Source of the DNA: Diphasiastrum complanatum
Taxonomy: Eukaryota > Streptophyta > Lycopodiopsida > Lycopodiales > Lycopodiaceae
Length of the DNA stretch: 64,000 bases
Assembly: GCA_029204225.1 (NCBI GenBank)
Contig: CM055114.1
Span: 10,129,948 to 10,193,947 of the forward strand
Reading direction: 5' to 3'
In this document: one piece after another, positions 11,611 through 23,889 of the stretch
Numbering within the stretch: position 1 is the stretch's first letter
Layout of the letters: every line of letters begins with the position of its first letter
The notes under the pieces: generated by a model
Database searches by the model: none
The model's input: only the letters and a program-made list of their open reading frames with translations
What the model was told of the DNA's origin: nothing
Position numbers and translations under genes: made by a program

Positions 11611-13872
11611 ATGGCTAAAGAATCTGAATCTATAGGTTCTTTGTTCAATGAAGATAGGTTGGATGGAACTAATTTCTCCTTGTGGTGCTACATGATCGAA
11701 AACCTCCTTATTGCTAAAGGTTTGTTTGAAGTTGTAAGTGGTGATGAAGAGAGGCCACCTAGTTTGGCACCTACTACACCGTCAAGAGCTACTTCTTCAA
11801 CATATGTGGAGGTGTCTTCCGAAGAACAAAAGAAGTGGGATCGACGTGACGCACAAGCACATTCGGTCATAGCGCTATCCGTGAAGAGATCAATCCTACC
11901 TCACATTCGATCATGCAAGACTTCCAAGAGTGCTTGGGAAGTACTTGCCAAGATGTTCCAAGTGAAGAATACGGGAAAGTGCTTTTTCTACGTAATCAAC
12001 TCTCAAGATTGAAGATGCAAGAGGGTGATACGCTTTCAAATCACTTAATGAAGATCAAGGATCTTCGTGAAGAGCTTCTTAGCATTGACGAAATTGTCGA
12101 GAACTCTCAATTTGTTTCAATTACTCTTAATTCACTTCCTCATTCCTATCTTCCATTTGTGTCTACTTTAAGCATATCTCTTAGGGGACAACAAATCTCC
12201 TTTGAAGAGCTTGTTGGCTTACTTCTCCAAGAAGAGCAAACAAGGATTAATTTTGGTGAACAAGAAGATCAAGCCTTCTTCACCAAAGGCAAAGGCAAGG
12301 GCAAGTGGAAAGGTAAGCCTTCTTCTTCCAAGGATCAAAAATCCAAGGAAGGCCAAGATCAAGGATCCAAAAAGAAGGGTCAGTGCCATTATTGTAAAAA
12401 GTTTGGGCACCACATAAAGGAATGTAAGAAGAAGCTTACTAAGGATAAAGGGAAAGGTATTGATACAAATACAGCCATGATTTCATTAGAACATCAAAAG
12501 GAGGATGATTCTTTCAATGGTGATTTTGCTTTTGTCACTAACAATCTCATTTCTAATCAAAATGAGATTTCTACCACTTCTCGACTTGCTGGTTTTTCAG
12601 TAGAAAACAACACTACTTCAGCTTTGCAGGTTGCTGTTTTTTCTTCCATTGATTGGGTGATTGATAGCGGAGCTACACGCCATATGACTCACCATAGAGA
12701 CGTCTTCACAAAGCTTATGAAAATCAAAGATGGAAGCAAGGTTCAAGGTGTTGACAACACCTCCTATCCAATTGAAGGCATTGGATCTATACCACTCATT
12801 CTTCCCAAGGGAGAAGAAAAGTACATTCGAAATGTACTTTATGTTCCTAAGATTAAGAAAAATCTCATTTCGGTCTCTACAATCATGAATCAAGGATTGA
12901 TTGTAGAATTTAAAGAAGACAAATGTCTTATAAAAGACCCAAAGAGATCACTTTTAATTGTTGCTTTGGGAACATTGCGAGGAGGTTTGTTTTTGTTGGA
13001 TATTTATGAACCTAAAGCTTTGACATCCTTTGGTCTTGTTGCTACTAATTCACATGCATTGGAGTTGGCTAAACTATGGCATGCGAGGTAGGGGCACCTC
13101 AATTTTGGAAGTTTGAATATGTTGAAGAAATTCAACATGGTGGAAGGCATTCCAAATATGGAGCATCCCGAAGGACATGTATGCGAAGGATGCATACTTG
13201 GTAAGTTTCAACGGAAGCCTTTTCCTATTGATGGGACTATCAAAGTTGGTGATAAGTTTGCCTTAATTCATAGTGATGTATGTGGTCCAATGAGGACCGA
13301 ATCCATTGGTAAATGCAAGTACTTCGTTACTTTTATTGATGATTTTTCAAGGTTTACATGGATCTTTCTTATGAAGGCAAAATCTGAAGTTTTTCAACGC
13401 TTCAAAGATTTTCTAGCTATGATAGAAAATCAATTTGGGCATACTTTGAAGATACTACGTACCGACCGAGGAGGGGAATACATTAAAAGTACGTTCGGCA
13501 CGTTTCTTCAAAGCAAAGGCATTCTACATCAAATGACTACACTTTACACACCGCAACAAAATGGTGTTGCCGAGAGGAAAAATCGCACAATCATGGAGAT
13601 GGCTCGTTGCATGCTTAAGGCAAAGGGCGTTCCCCACAAGTTTTGGGCTGAAGCGGTTATTACGGCGGCATACATTAGTAATCGGTGTCCGACTAAAGCC
13701 TTGAAGATTTTGACTCCTTGTGAAGTTTGGTATGGTAAGAAGCCATCGGTTTCTCACTTTCGCACTTTTGGTTGCACGGCTTATGCGTTTATTCCCGATA
13801 AGCTAAGATCCAGACTAGATGATAAAGGAGTAAAATGCATTTTTATGGGCTATAGTAGTGAAAGTAAAGGCT
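11611..13872 (+). pseudogene. copia gag-protease-integrase, truncated (element 2)
   Basis: Gag starts at 11611 (MAKESESIGSLFNEDRLDGT). A frameshift near 11980 moves it to the frame continuing to 13091. Visible: a Lys-rich linker, zinc knuckle CHYCKKFGHHIKECKKK, protease WVIDSGATRHMT, then an in-frame TAG at about 13089-13091 in the integrase zinc finger (WHAR-stop-GHLNFGSL, normally a Tyr). The frame resumes with CEGCILGK, the catalytic region IHSDVCGP, FIDDFSRF, RTDRGGEY, TPQQNGVAERKNRT and FGCTAYAFIP. Homology ends at about 13873; the last 15 or so residues are unrelated flank. One frameshift, one stop and a 3' deletion make it a pseudogene. Confidence 0.9.
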
Positions 13873-13873
13873 A

Positions 13874-14199
13874 TAAATGGAACCGGGCATTAGATAATGC
13901 TTTGGGGATCTGAGTTCAATCAGTAATGTCCTAATTGCATTTTTATAACTGAGGCTTAACTCTTCATGAATGAAAATCTATTAGTGTTTCAGAAGGAACT
14001 TCTTATTTCAAGCAAATGTCGTTTTTTGATATTTAAATTATGTTGTGTTATAAGCCCTTTCATCCACTTTGAGCAAGACGAGGCAGCCTGTCCTTTCGGC
14101 TTAAACTGTTATAATTTTGCTGCTGCTGCTGTCTTACTTCTAGAGCCTGGTGTTTATTTTCAGTTTTGTAAGCTTTGGAAATCACCTGATACTGCGTAG
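13874..14199 (+). other. Intron segment upstream of first visible RRM-gene exon
   Basis: No coding exon is visible between the copia breakpoint and the acceptor TGCGTAG at 14193-14199. A CTG run (TGCTGCTGCTGCTG) lies near 14120. The sequence is presumably the 3' end of a large intron that received the retroelements. Confidence 0.5.
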
Positions 14200-17100
14200 G
14201 TACGTGGAAGAATGTGTGGAGTCGTCCCCAGTGAGGAGAATGATATACTATTTATTGGGAATCTAAACAAGACCTGGAAAAAAGAAACTGTAAGTATTTT
14301 TTAGTCGGTTGAAGAATATTAGTCTTTGTTACTTGGTGATCTTTATAATCTCGAGACATTCTTCCGTATTTCAATTTGTATTTTTTTTCCCACAAAACAT
14401 CTGCAGGTAATGGAGACTCTTAAGAAATATGGTTTGGAGAATATTGAAGAGCTGACCCTAATGGAGGACCCACAACACGCAGGAATGAATCGTGGTTTTG
14501 CATTTGTAGAATTTTCAACGCACAAGGATGCTAGAATTGGCTTCAGGCGGCTTCAGAGGCCCAATGTTATTTTTGGAACAGATCGGCCAGCTAAGGTTGC
14601 ATGGGCTGACCCTGTCAATGAGCCCGATGATGAAGTGATGGCTCAGGTACTGTTTTTTGGAGTTTTTTTCTTCTGAAAAAGCTTAATCCATTGTTACCAG
14701 CAAATGCGTTTTGCATCAAGTTGGAAACTTACAAATTTGCATATCTTCACGATCTTTCGCTTCTGATTGTGCAATGTGATTCTTTGACGTTTATAAATTT
14801 TAACAAAAATTTGAAATTATCTTGGTCCCAAAACCACCCTGAAAATATCCATCCTAACCTAGGCTACAATATTTTCTTTGAGCAAGTGTTTAGCCTTATG
14901 CAAACTTACAAACATGTTTGCAAACTCAAACATTTGAACCTTTATAATGTTTTGCTGGAAGCTGCGCCTTGCCAGTTCTGCAGTATCATGTTATGAGCAT
15001 CTTTGATTTGCAGTCAATGGTCATGTGGAGGTTTTAAGAGCTCATATTGTCATAGTCCATTGTCACTGCTAAAATTTATATGGTTCTAGGTTTCTACTTA
15101 TGAGGTCCTGGATTTGTTCACCTATGCATTTTTGCATCAGTGTCGTCTGCAGTAGATTCTTATTGCTTAGAAGCTTTCATTGACTATTTGGATTGCATGA
15201 CACACAACATTCCAATCTGGAAGGCTTGGCTTGTTTGGTTTGCGAGCTTTAATATCGGCTTACGAATGGGTTGCTTTCATAAACTGTTACAATCTCATAA
15301 ACGTCAAAGTTTCATGGCCGTACTGATGTGTTTTTTGATTTCCCTGCTTGTGAAAGCCAATCCTGTGCTTCAAAGATAGTGATTGCATCAAGACAATAAC
15401 CAATTTGTATATGTGACAATGAGCTGTATCAGTTGTTTCCTTAGTGCCTAAGTGCATTGAACCAGCTAGATTGATCATAAAAAGATTATGATTGTAATGC
15501 TCAATTTCAGCATATGCTCGTCTATGATGAGCTAACTTGTAGATTCATGGCCAAATTAAAAGTTACATAATCTGAACTTGTTGCACCCCTTTGAGGTATT
15601 TGATTTTTTCTGTCCAAGCTTCTCATAGTTTTTTGGCAGGTCAAATCTGTTTTTGTGGATGGCCTGCCAACCACTTGGGACGAAGAGAAAGCCAAAGAGC
15701 ACTTTGGCCAATATGGTGAAATAGAACGCATTGTTCTGGCCCGTAATATGCCTTTCGCAAAACGTAAAGATTTTGGGTTTGTAAATTATGCAGCACGAGA
15801 AGCAGCTGTGGCATGTATTGAGGGTATGAACAATTTGGAACTTCCAGATGGTGATTCAAAGGTGAACGTTTTGCCTATCAGACTCTTATGTCTTGAAGTT
15901 GTGCTTAAATAAATAGTCTCCCAAGTGAGACACGATGATAATTGGTTTGTGCTGCAAAAAACAGGTCAAGGTAAAAGTAAAGCTTTCAAAACCTCAGTTG
16001 AGGACAGTCAAGACAGTTGGTTCTGGACTTCGTGGTGGATATCACATGGATTGGCATCGTGGACGTTGGGGTTTCCGCGGTGGAAGATTTTTTCCTGGTA
16101 TTGTTGTTCGCTTGGTTTGTTGCCACTGCTCTAATGCATATTTCAAGCTTGATATGAAGTCGCCAGCATGTTTAACCTTGCTTCAGTTTTATATTTACAT
16201 CTTTATTTGGGCGTCTGATGCAAAAGTTGAATGTTGGTGCTGATGTAGGACGAGGTCAGGGAGCTAAGGCAGGCTGGGATCATGGATATGAATCAGGCTG
16301 GGGCCGCGGATTTGAACCAGGCTGGGTTCGTGGATCTGGTCGTTTTGGTTTTGGAAGAGGCAGAGGTCGATTTGGTCGAGGATTTTTCCGTGGGGTTTCA
16401 CGTGGTGCTTCATTCAGTGGGAGGTATCAATCTAGAAATGAAGTGTCTACTGCCCAGCCCCTACTGCATGTGCTAAAAGAGCAGACAGCTCAAGAGGATT
16501 CGGTGGCTGATAGAGACATGATGAATTATGAAGACAAAAAAGATCCCATCACAGCAAAAGACCGCAAAACTGCTAAGGTAATCAATGTGGAGGGAGGAAG
16601 GCCTTTGGGGGAGAGGTTTGAGTGCGCTATGTGTGGTTTTGCTTCAGATGTTGAATCTGAGTTCAATTCCCACCAAATGTCTCGTGTACACAAAATTATC
16701 GAAGGGATGAGAAAGGAAGAGAAACTGACTAACAAAACCCCATTAAGTCTTCTACACGAGTATGCATCTCGTCATCGTTGTGAGGTGCATTATGATATTG
16801 CCGCTGAGAATTCTCTTGGACCATTTGAAGTGTATGCAACAATTGGAGGAGCTAATACAGGAATTCCTTCCACACGTGGAGTAGGTAAAGGACATAATAA
16901 AGCCAAAGCTAGGCAAATGGCTGCTGCGGACGCTTTGGAGAAAATTATGGTTCGTATTCCAGATCTGGAATTTGGTAGGCCAGTTCAGGGTAGGCAACAT
17001 CCTTATCAGCGGCCGGTTGCGGAGATCACTTCTCGTCATTTTCCTAGTTCAAGAGCACGTGGCCCTCCTAATCGGAGTGGAAATGACTTTCATAATAGTT

Positions 17101-20100
17101 TTTATGAGGGCAACCGCCCATTTACTGGTGGTTATGGAACTAGTCCTCCGCGACGTGGAAACTCTGCACATCTACGAGGAAGACTAAGAAGTGGGCATTT
17201 GGCTCGTGACGAGCGTCCTAGAACTAGGAATCTGGGTCTAGTAGGTGAATTTGAAGGAAGAGCAGCTCGGTTGTATGGTCGAGGTGCAATGAGGAGCAGA
17301 TACGATGATGGTGGAGATATTTCTGAGAGTTATGGGGGAGGAAGAGGCAGGGGCAGTTCAAGAGGGGGCAATGTTTTAGCAGCTCATCGTGAGGCATACT
17401 TTCAGCACTTGGAACAGTCGCAAGGGCAAGGGCAAGGGTATGGGGCAAATCATGCTAGTGCAGCAATTCGTGAATATGGAGAAGCTGTGCCTGGAGTTAA
17501 AAGAACTCTTTCTGCCTTGGTTTGCCCTTGTAACTTCTTTGATATATGGAATTTTTGCAATATCTACAGTTCTCTATCATTTAGTCAAGCATTCTATTTT
17601 GAACTGATTAGCAGGTTTGTTTCTTTGCTCAGGATGTTGATCCAAGAATTGATAATATCCCACACAGAGGCCATCCTAGAGCTCGAGTTGAACGTGTTGA
17701 CCTGGTCTCTGTGGCACCTGGAGGTTCTGAATATGCTAGTGGATCACTATATGCCGCATCAGCAAGGTAATGCAATATTCAGGAAAATGGGGAACTTGTT
17801 TTCCATGAAGAGGTTGCTCTTCAAGGGAGCGTTGTATTTGTATATTCACTCATTCAGCGTGATTGTTAGTAGCTGTCTTGTGCTCTTTTGTACAATCCTG
17901 TGGCATGGCGAGGTCCATGCCTGCTAAGCAAATGCACATTTTTTTCTCTACATGTGAGATAATTCCGAGTTGTTGTTGTTCAGTTGCATGTGTGTCCATA
18001 TTCTTTTCTGCTGCAGCTTTTATGTACTCATATATATTTTCTGCAGTAGAAAAAATAGTGGTAATGAATGAGAGAGAGAGAGAGTTACACAGTTTCACAT
18101 AGTTCCTTTTGACAAAGCAAGACTAAACCCTTTGAAGCCTTTATTTATATTCCAACAAGGTAAAGTAAAGCTGAAAAGTAAAATACAGTACTGAAAAGCA
18201 CCATACAACATAACTACTTTCAAAACGTCCAGCTGATACCTGCCACCATCCCACAACACAAAACCGGACGAGTTAGTACAGTGGGGAAGACAGGTGTCAT
18301 AGCTGAGCGTTAGTTGTTATCCATGTCCAAAAGAAGCTATACCACTTAACAACATAAATAGCATTTTAAATCATAGTCCAGTCTTCCCAAACAGCAGAAT
18401 GTTTTTTAGCGATAGGTCAACCTCTAATGTTACCGTATTAGGGCTTGTGCCATGCTGATCAGTTTATGGGCATTGGTCCATATCAGTTTATATTGTTTTG
18501 AGCAAAAGTATGAATAGTTTTTAATTGTATATATTTTTAAACTCGCTAAAAGATATGGTATGGACACTTGTGCTGGTGTTAGGGCAAACCATGCCATTTT
18601 AACCCATGTGACGGTTGCTTCGAGAAGCAATGCACGCATTGCTGCCCATACTCCTGAGCATATCCATGTTTTCCAGTCGTACCTCACCATAAATCTGATA
18701 TGACATCTGAATGGGTACGAGTTACTATTGCTATGGTTGAATAGTGTTATTCTGAATAGACTCTCGTCTATCAGAATTACACCTTCGCCCAATGGTAGAT
18801 AGGACTCTATTCTGGATAGGTTATGTATCATTGATAGGTTCTCGTGGTTTTTACGAGGTATTGGGGCAGATCTGTGCCATTCCAATCCTTATGTAAGAAC
18901 CGTGTGTCTTATGCATATCCATGCTGTCTAAGACCATTTATTGAAAACCATGATGATGGACAACTTATAAGTAATAATCAACGGAAAGTGGAGCAAGTTG
19001 TGAAATGGTAGACCCAAAAAAAGTAAGAAGTATGGTATTCTAAGCATACAAAGTTGTTATTAGATCCAGAGATACTGCCTCAAAGTTTATACAAAGGGGA
19101 TTCTTAGCTTGATGCATCAGGGGGCACCTATAGTTCAAGTGGTGAATTTGCACATTCATAGGAGCTTACGATTTCAGTTGGATATCTTTGAAGTTGAAGT
19201 GCTGTTGTTGCTTCTTGTAACTGTGTGTTGGTGGTAATTTCACATCATAGGCTACCTGTTTTTCTAAGCACACATCATGTTTATTATAACTTTTCATTGT
19301 ATGCTCTGCAGTGTTTCTTTTTCTCTGCAGTCGCATCTACTGTCCATTGTTAGGTCAAGTTTTCTGGATCCAAGAATATAATTAGCGAACCTCTATGTCT
19401 CTCTTTGGCTCTCTTTAACACAGAAAACCAGACCTCATATCTGCTAATTCGTGTCTGATCAGCAGAGCTTATGAAGTAACTGGATATGGCACTATGCAGT
19501 GAATTTCCTTTAGTGTTACTTCCATTTTGCAGTGCCTTTCAAGAGGACTCTTACTCAAATGCTCAACAGTATGGATTGTATGACAGCCATCAGTCTGCCT
19601 TGGACATGGCAGGTAACATGCTGCAGCTTTAATTTTCTAGTAGCAAAAGCATGTCCCATCTTGTAGAGCACACAAAAACATTTGGTTCTCACTGCCTTTG
19701 AGATGAGTTGATATGCAAATCTATTAAACCTCTGCTTTTTCTTTTCCTCATTTCTAAACTTGTAATATTGCAATTGCGAGCAGGGATCTACCCATCTAGT
19801 TCTCATTCTTATGGTTCACTCTATGGTGGTGCCAGTGACATTCATGGTTCTGCAGAGGTATTTCATGATATGTTCCATTTGTTTGGCATGGTTCCTCCTT
19901 AATGAGGTATTGAATTAGATTTAGTCATCTGAATGTGTGAATCAATCATCGATGTTAGATGCAATGGTCCGTTTGTGCATAAAGATTCTAATAATTCAGC
20001 ACTGTTGCAGTTGCTTGCAGGATCACACTATCCCTCTTCTGCTTTGCATGGATACTCACAGGTTCCTTCCGTAGGTGGCAGTTACTCTGCAGGGGGACCT

Positions 20101-20121
20101 GGCACTGGTTCATATTACTGA
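14200..20121 (+). CDS. hnRNP-Q-like RNA-binding protein (RRM-RGG-ZnF-dsRBD), 3' part
   Basis: Nine exons are visible: 14200-14289, 14407-14646, 15640-15861, 15965-16097, 16249-17519, 17633-17766, 19533-19612, 19784-19857, 20011-20121 (stop TGA). They total 785 codons with consistent phases and GT-AG borders. Residues are numbered from the first visible one. RRM at about 13-95 (LFIGNL and RGFAFVEF); RRM at 113-190 (VFVDGL and KDFGFVNY); RGG/GRG-rich 225-290; C2H2/U1-type finger C354-C357-H370-H376; dsRBD about 392-462 (SLLHEYASRHRCEVHYDIAA, ending in KAKARQMAAADALEKI); then a Gly/Arg/Tyr-rich tail with KRTLSAL. The RRM and tail order resembles the plant family of Arabidopsis At2g44710 (hnRNP-Q/LIF2 type), from memory of the family. 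That family has an additional N-terminal RRM whose last residues would precede VRGRMCGVVPSEEND; its exons are not seen here. The likely role is nuclear mRNA binding and processing. Confidence 0.85.
17767..19532 (+). other. Large intron of the RRM gene
   Basis: This is a 1766-bp intron between GCATCAGCAAG|gtaatg and ttttgcag|TGCC. It contains a short (GA) run at about 18069-18082, followed by sequence with no recognised element. The minus-strand ORF at 18430-18885 has no recognisable domain and is probably chance. Confidence 0.6.
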
Positions 20122-21441
20122 TGTGAGTAAGCAATTTTTCGTAATCTGCTAAAGTTCTAACACAACAATCTACTTTATAGCTCGATAAGCATCTTTGATA
20201 GACGGTGTATGAGTCAGTCAAAAATGTTCCTTTTGTGCTATATGAACAACTAACTACTTCAGGAAGGAGTGATTATGTTTGGTATCTGATATAGTTTTGG
20301 ATTCTTAGCGACTTTTATTTCTAGGATTTTGGAACAATTATTAGAAAAATTCATTTGTAGTGATTCTATTGCATATATGTGTATTTCCTCCACAGCTAAC
20401 TTCTGTGTGGAGCTGGAATCTATGCTAATTCTGTGCAGACATCAAAGAAAGAATGAGATGTCATTTTGTAGCCTTGCATTCAGTCGAACTATTCATATGG
20501 AAATCTGTAAAAACTGGATATTTTGATCTAAATGTACAAAGCTGATGCGCAAACTGGTCAATGCTCGAACGTGAATGATCAAAAGCTTGCAAGGTTGTCC
20601 CTGATAGGCGAGATACTAAGGTGGTTCAATGATGTGAAATATCTTGATTGGATGGCTCATTTCCTGGGGTGGACCAAAAATGATTTTCTCCCAAAACTGG
20701 AATGTCTGATAGCATGTGCAAATGCTTTCACAGATGCTTATCTCTTTGGAAGTTGAGAGTTTTTGGGGCACCGACAGTTGTTAGTATGAATCAAATTATT
20801 GTTAGCTAGTTGAGTATGATGAGTGCTGTAAATCAACAGCGCGGACTTGCTTATTACTTGTCAGAATAATAGTGCAGTTGCCCTTTTCTTTGTGATTCTG
20901 GTTAGGCCTCTTTGGGAGTGCTTCAATGTTGAATGATGAGTGAGTCCAGTGCGACATGCAGTTTCATGAGTCAATTGCACTTTGCTTGGATCTTTATCAG
21001 TCACTTCTCATAAGTGTAATTTGAAGTGCAGATGTATCTGAAGAATTCCCACATAAAAAATTGCACAAACTATGTTGAATGTGAAACAGTGTTTCTTCAG
21101 ATAGTTATGGTTTCATAAGTTGCATTTGTAAGAGATGCAAATCACTGGTTGATTGCTATGGCCAGCTCATGTAGTTATTAGAATTTAGGGGTTTTTTGTT
21201 TTGTCTTAGACTTATGTTCAGCTTTCACTTGGCAAAACTCCAGATTCTGTTTGTGTTTAGCAGTTGTGCTGATGCAATGTTAGTCTTTTCAGGTCAGTAT
21301 GATAATTGTTGACAACACAACCAAGCTTAGAAGTTCCAGAACTTTTACTTTAGATACAGGCATGGTGGTTACTGCACAAACAAGTCTCATATCACTCACT
21401 TGAATTGACTTCATGCATGGGGTGGATGGATGGATGGATGG

Positions 21442-21476
<35 letters not shown>

Positions 21477-21876
21477 GAGTTGCTAATCGAATAACATAAC
21501 ACAAACTTATGAGTTAGATGCGGGGCTTGACATTTTGCTAGTAAATGTGTGTGAGTTATGGGAGTTTATGAATTGCTAAATCACAGATTTTGACAATCTC
21601 CAAATTGTCGACCACAGGAGGACATTTTGTTTGCTAGAAATGTACAGTTCACTTGCATTCAATTCACCAACTTGTACATATAAGCCCATTTTTAAAAAAG
21701 AAAGCGACTTCAGAAAATGGTCAACTTAATAATTTTTGGTGAAAACACAATGATACAAATCTAAAAGTAAAAGAATAGGAATAACCAAACAAAACATTAG
21801 CTTCAAACGTGGCATTTTGGCCACAACAAGATGATTACAATATGCCAAAAAAACATGCCCGACTCTAAAGTAACAA
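20122..21876. other. 3' UTR and intergenic region
   Basis: The sequence after the RRM-gene stop has no supported gene. The first few hundred bases are presumably 3' UTR; a good splice-donor-like GTGAGTAAG lies 3 bases after the stop. A (GGAT)4-(GT)n microsatellite is at 21420-21473. Confidence 0.5.
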
Positions 21877-23735
21877 TCAATCTATGTTTTTTTTTGCAAG
21901 CTGTAAAGACACTAATATATTTTCACAAATGTACAAATGCAAAAGGTAAAAAAGGCATTACAAGCCAGTGCAGATCCTTGCCCCATAATGATAGACTATA
22001 CAAGTATTGCTCTCCTCGCAGGGAGACATTCTTAAACAACTAAGTAGTATGCATGATAAAAGTAGCAAAACGGAGACAAGTAGCAGCCGTGATGGAAGGA
22101 GCAGAGCCCTCAAAAATCTGTTGATTTCGGGCAGTCCAGATCTTCCATAAAACCGCTAGCCTGTGCCAAACAATGACGGTAGCTCAGATCATTCAGCCCC
22201 AACATTTCAGGTGACAAACATTTAATGTAGTTGATACATGGATGCAATCTATAAATAGATCATCCCAGCACAGATTACTTGAGAGAAGATCCGTCCATGA
22301 GACATTATTTGAGTCTCCCAGTTACGTCGCCATTTTGGTTGTAATTGTTATTTTATTGTGCTTCAGTGTAATATAGCAGCAGCATGCTTTTCTATCTGTG
22401 TATAACGTAGATGAATGCTTGTTGTGATTGAATGCACTTTATCGCTGTTTGATCGCACTTGTTTACTCACTCTGATCAGAACACGAACGTCTATGACTTC
22501 TCAGTTTCTGATAAGACGATGGTCGTCTTTGACGCCTGAGGAACTCGCGATATCATACTGCTATTTCAATCTATTTCAGAACTAAACTTCATATTGAATC
22601 TGACTTCCAGTAATACCATACACACACAAACCATTTTTAACCTCTTCGGTGGACTGTACTCTCATTTTTGTGAGCATGAACTAATTTTTAAGATCTTGTT
22701 GGTCAATCAGAACACTTAAAACTGTGATTATACTTAGCATAAGCTTTCTCTATCTCCCTTGCCCCATCACTACCTTATGCAGGAGGGGGAATAGCTCCGG
22801 AATCTGAGAGGGGTGCAGTGCAACCTACTCGAGAAGCTCTTGGTATGCATCCTGGATACAAAAGTGTAGGGGTTGTTGCGCTTGCTCCGCAGGCTTGCGC
22901 AAAGGAGGGCGTCCTGGCTGTCGTCGATACCGGCGCTTGCGAAGATGAGGACGCCCCAGGTGAGTGGTGACATACGGAACCGTCCTATGGAGATGAGCAG
23001 ATTTGGGAGGGAGGACCCGGCGGGGCCCAAGCGGGAGCTTCTTCCTGCCCCTGGGCTGCTTGCAAATTCTGGTAGGAAGATGCGGCTCTTGGAGAGCCGG
23101 TGGGCCGGTTGAGCTCAAATCCACCATGTTGATTGAGGACAAGACAGAAGAAAGAGGGTGAAAGCGAGTTGTAACCAGGCTGAAAATCCTCCTTAGCGAG
23201 TTGCTGAGGGAGATAGGATGCATGGGAACCAAAGCAGCAGAAGTAGCGAACAACGAGAAGGTAGCAGAAGACGGGGGAAAAAAGGCGTGGGGCCGCTTCA
23301 CTTGACAAGATATGTCAGAAGGGGGAACAATAGCAGGGAAGAGCGAAAGAAGAAGAGCATACGCAACCGCAGCATCAGCGCGATGCAAAACCTGAGCATA
23401 AGGAAGAGAGCGAGGAGCTAGCGAAGAAGGAACTAGGGAGGAAGTATCTAGAGAGCCTAGCAAAAAGTGCGAGGAAGCAAGTTAATTTTCACGCAAGGGG
23501 GAAGAAAAAGTAACCCCCACACCCCGCGAGGCAGAGGTCCCAAGAGCGGCGCTAGAAACAGGTGTGGGATCAGCCGTACCAGGCAGCCCAACGGGGGAGC
23601 AGTCCGCCACAGGGGGAGGAAGATCATGACTCGGGATTTCCAACTCCATCTCTATGTTTGTGGAGGCTTCTTCATCCGCCATCGCTCCCCCCTTATTTTC
23701 CTTTTCATTCCTACGCTTTTCATAGTCAATCTATG
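21877..23735 (-). mobile_element. Poly(A) LINE, internally deleted, with target duplication
   Basis: The minus-strand element body is about 21887-23725. It ends in nine A residues (21887-21895) and is flanked by direct repeats TCAATCTATG (21877-21886 and 23726-23735), typical of LINE target duplications. Near the 3' end the minus strand reads VWHRLAVLWKIWTARNQQIF up to a stop at 22040-22042, the WK-IW-ARN motif seen at the C-terminus of plant LINE ORF2. A further fragment (LLSSNLCWDDLFIDCIHVST, about 22200-22300) is in a shifted frame. The 5' part (23682-22770) holds two Pro/Ser-rich ORFs that are plausibly ORF1. Endonuclease and reverse transcriptase are missing, so most of the element is deleted. 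Confidence 0.75.
22825..23682 (-). pseudogene. Putative LINE ORF1 fragments
   Basis: The ORF at 23682-23482 starts MADEEASTNIEMELEIPSHD about 40 bases inside the LINE 5' end and stops. A following frame (from about 23463 to 22825, about 210 codons) is Pro/Ser/Arg-rich and ends in an Arg-rich part. I do not recognise a domain. The position at the 5' end of a target-duplication-flanked LINE is the only reason to call them ORF1. The stop between the two suggests decay. Confidence 0.4.
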
Positions 23736-23889
23736 TTTGGAAAATGATGGTGTATCTCATAGCACGATTTATAGTTTTTAAATAATATGGCTATTAAAAA
23801 ATCTAGCAATATGATGGAGATGCAACAAGTTCTATTCAAAGTAATTACTTAATGATGACGTAAAAGTACTCCATATACAAAACTTTTTT

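Larger units (their letters stand above)
5233..13873 (+). mobile_element. Ty1-copia element 2, truncated and interrupted
   Basis: The 5' LTR (5233-5675) and initiator-Met PBS (5676) lie on the plus strand. After 170 bases the element is split by copia element 1 plus one copy of its target duplication (5850-11147). It resumes at 11148 with leader sequence and gag, protease and integrase coding up to about 13873. There the homology stops abruptly after the integrase C-terminal block, inside KGYK. Reverse transcriptase, RNase H and the 3' LTR are absent. Without the nested element about 3.3 kb remains. The element is dead and older than its passenger. Confidence 0.85.

Noticed and set aside
18430-18885. 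151-codon minus-strand ORF in an RRM-gene intron
   Set aside because: No recognisable domain, no splice context, and located in an intron on the opposite strand.
20532-20756. 74-codon plus-strand ORF after the RRM-gene stop
   Set aside because: It lies in the presumed 3' UTR and has no domain.
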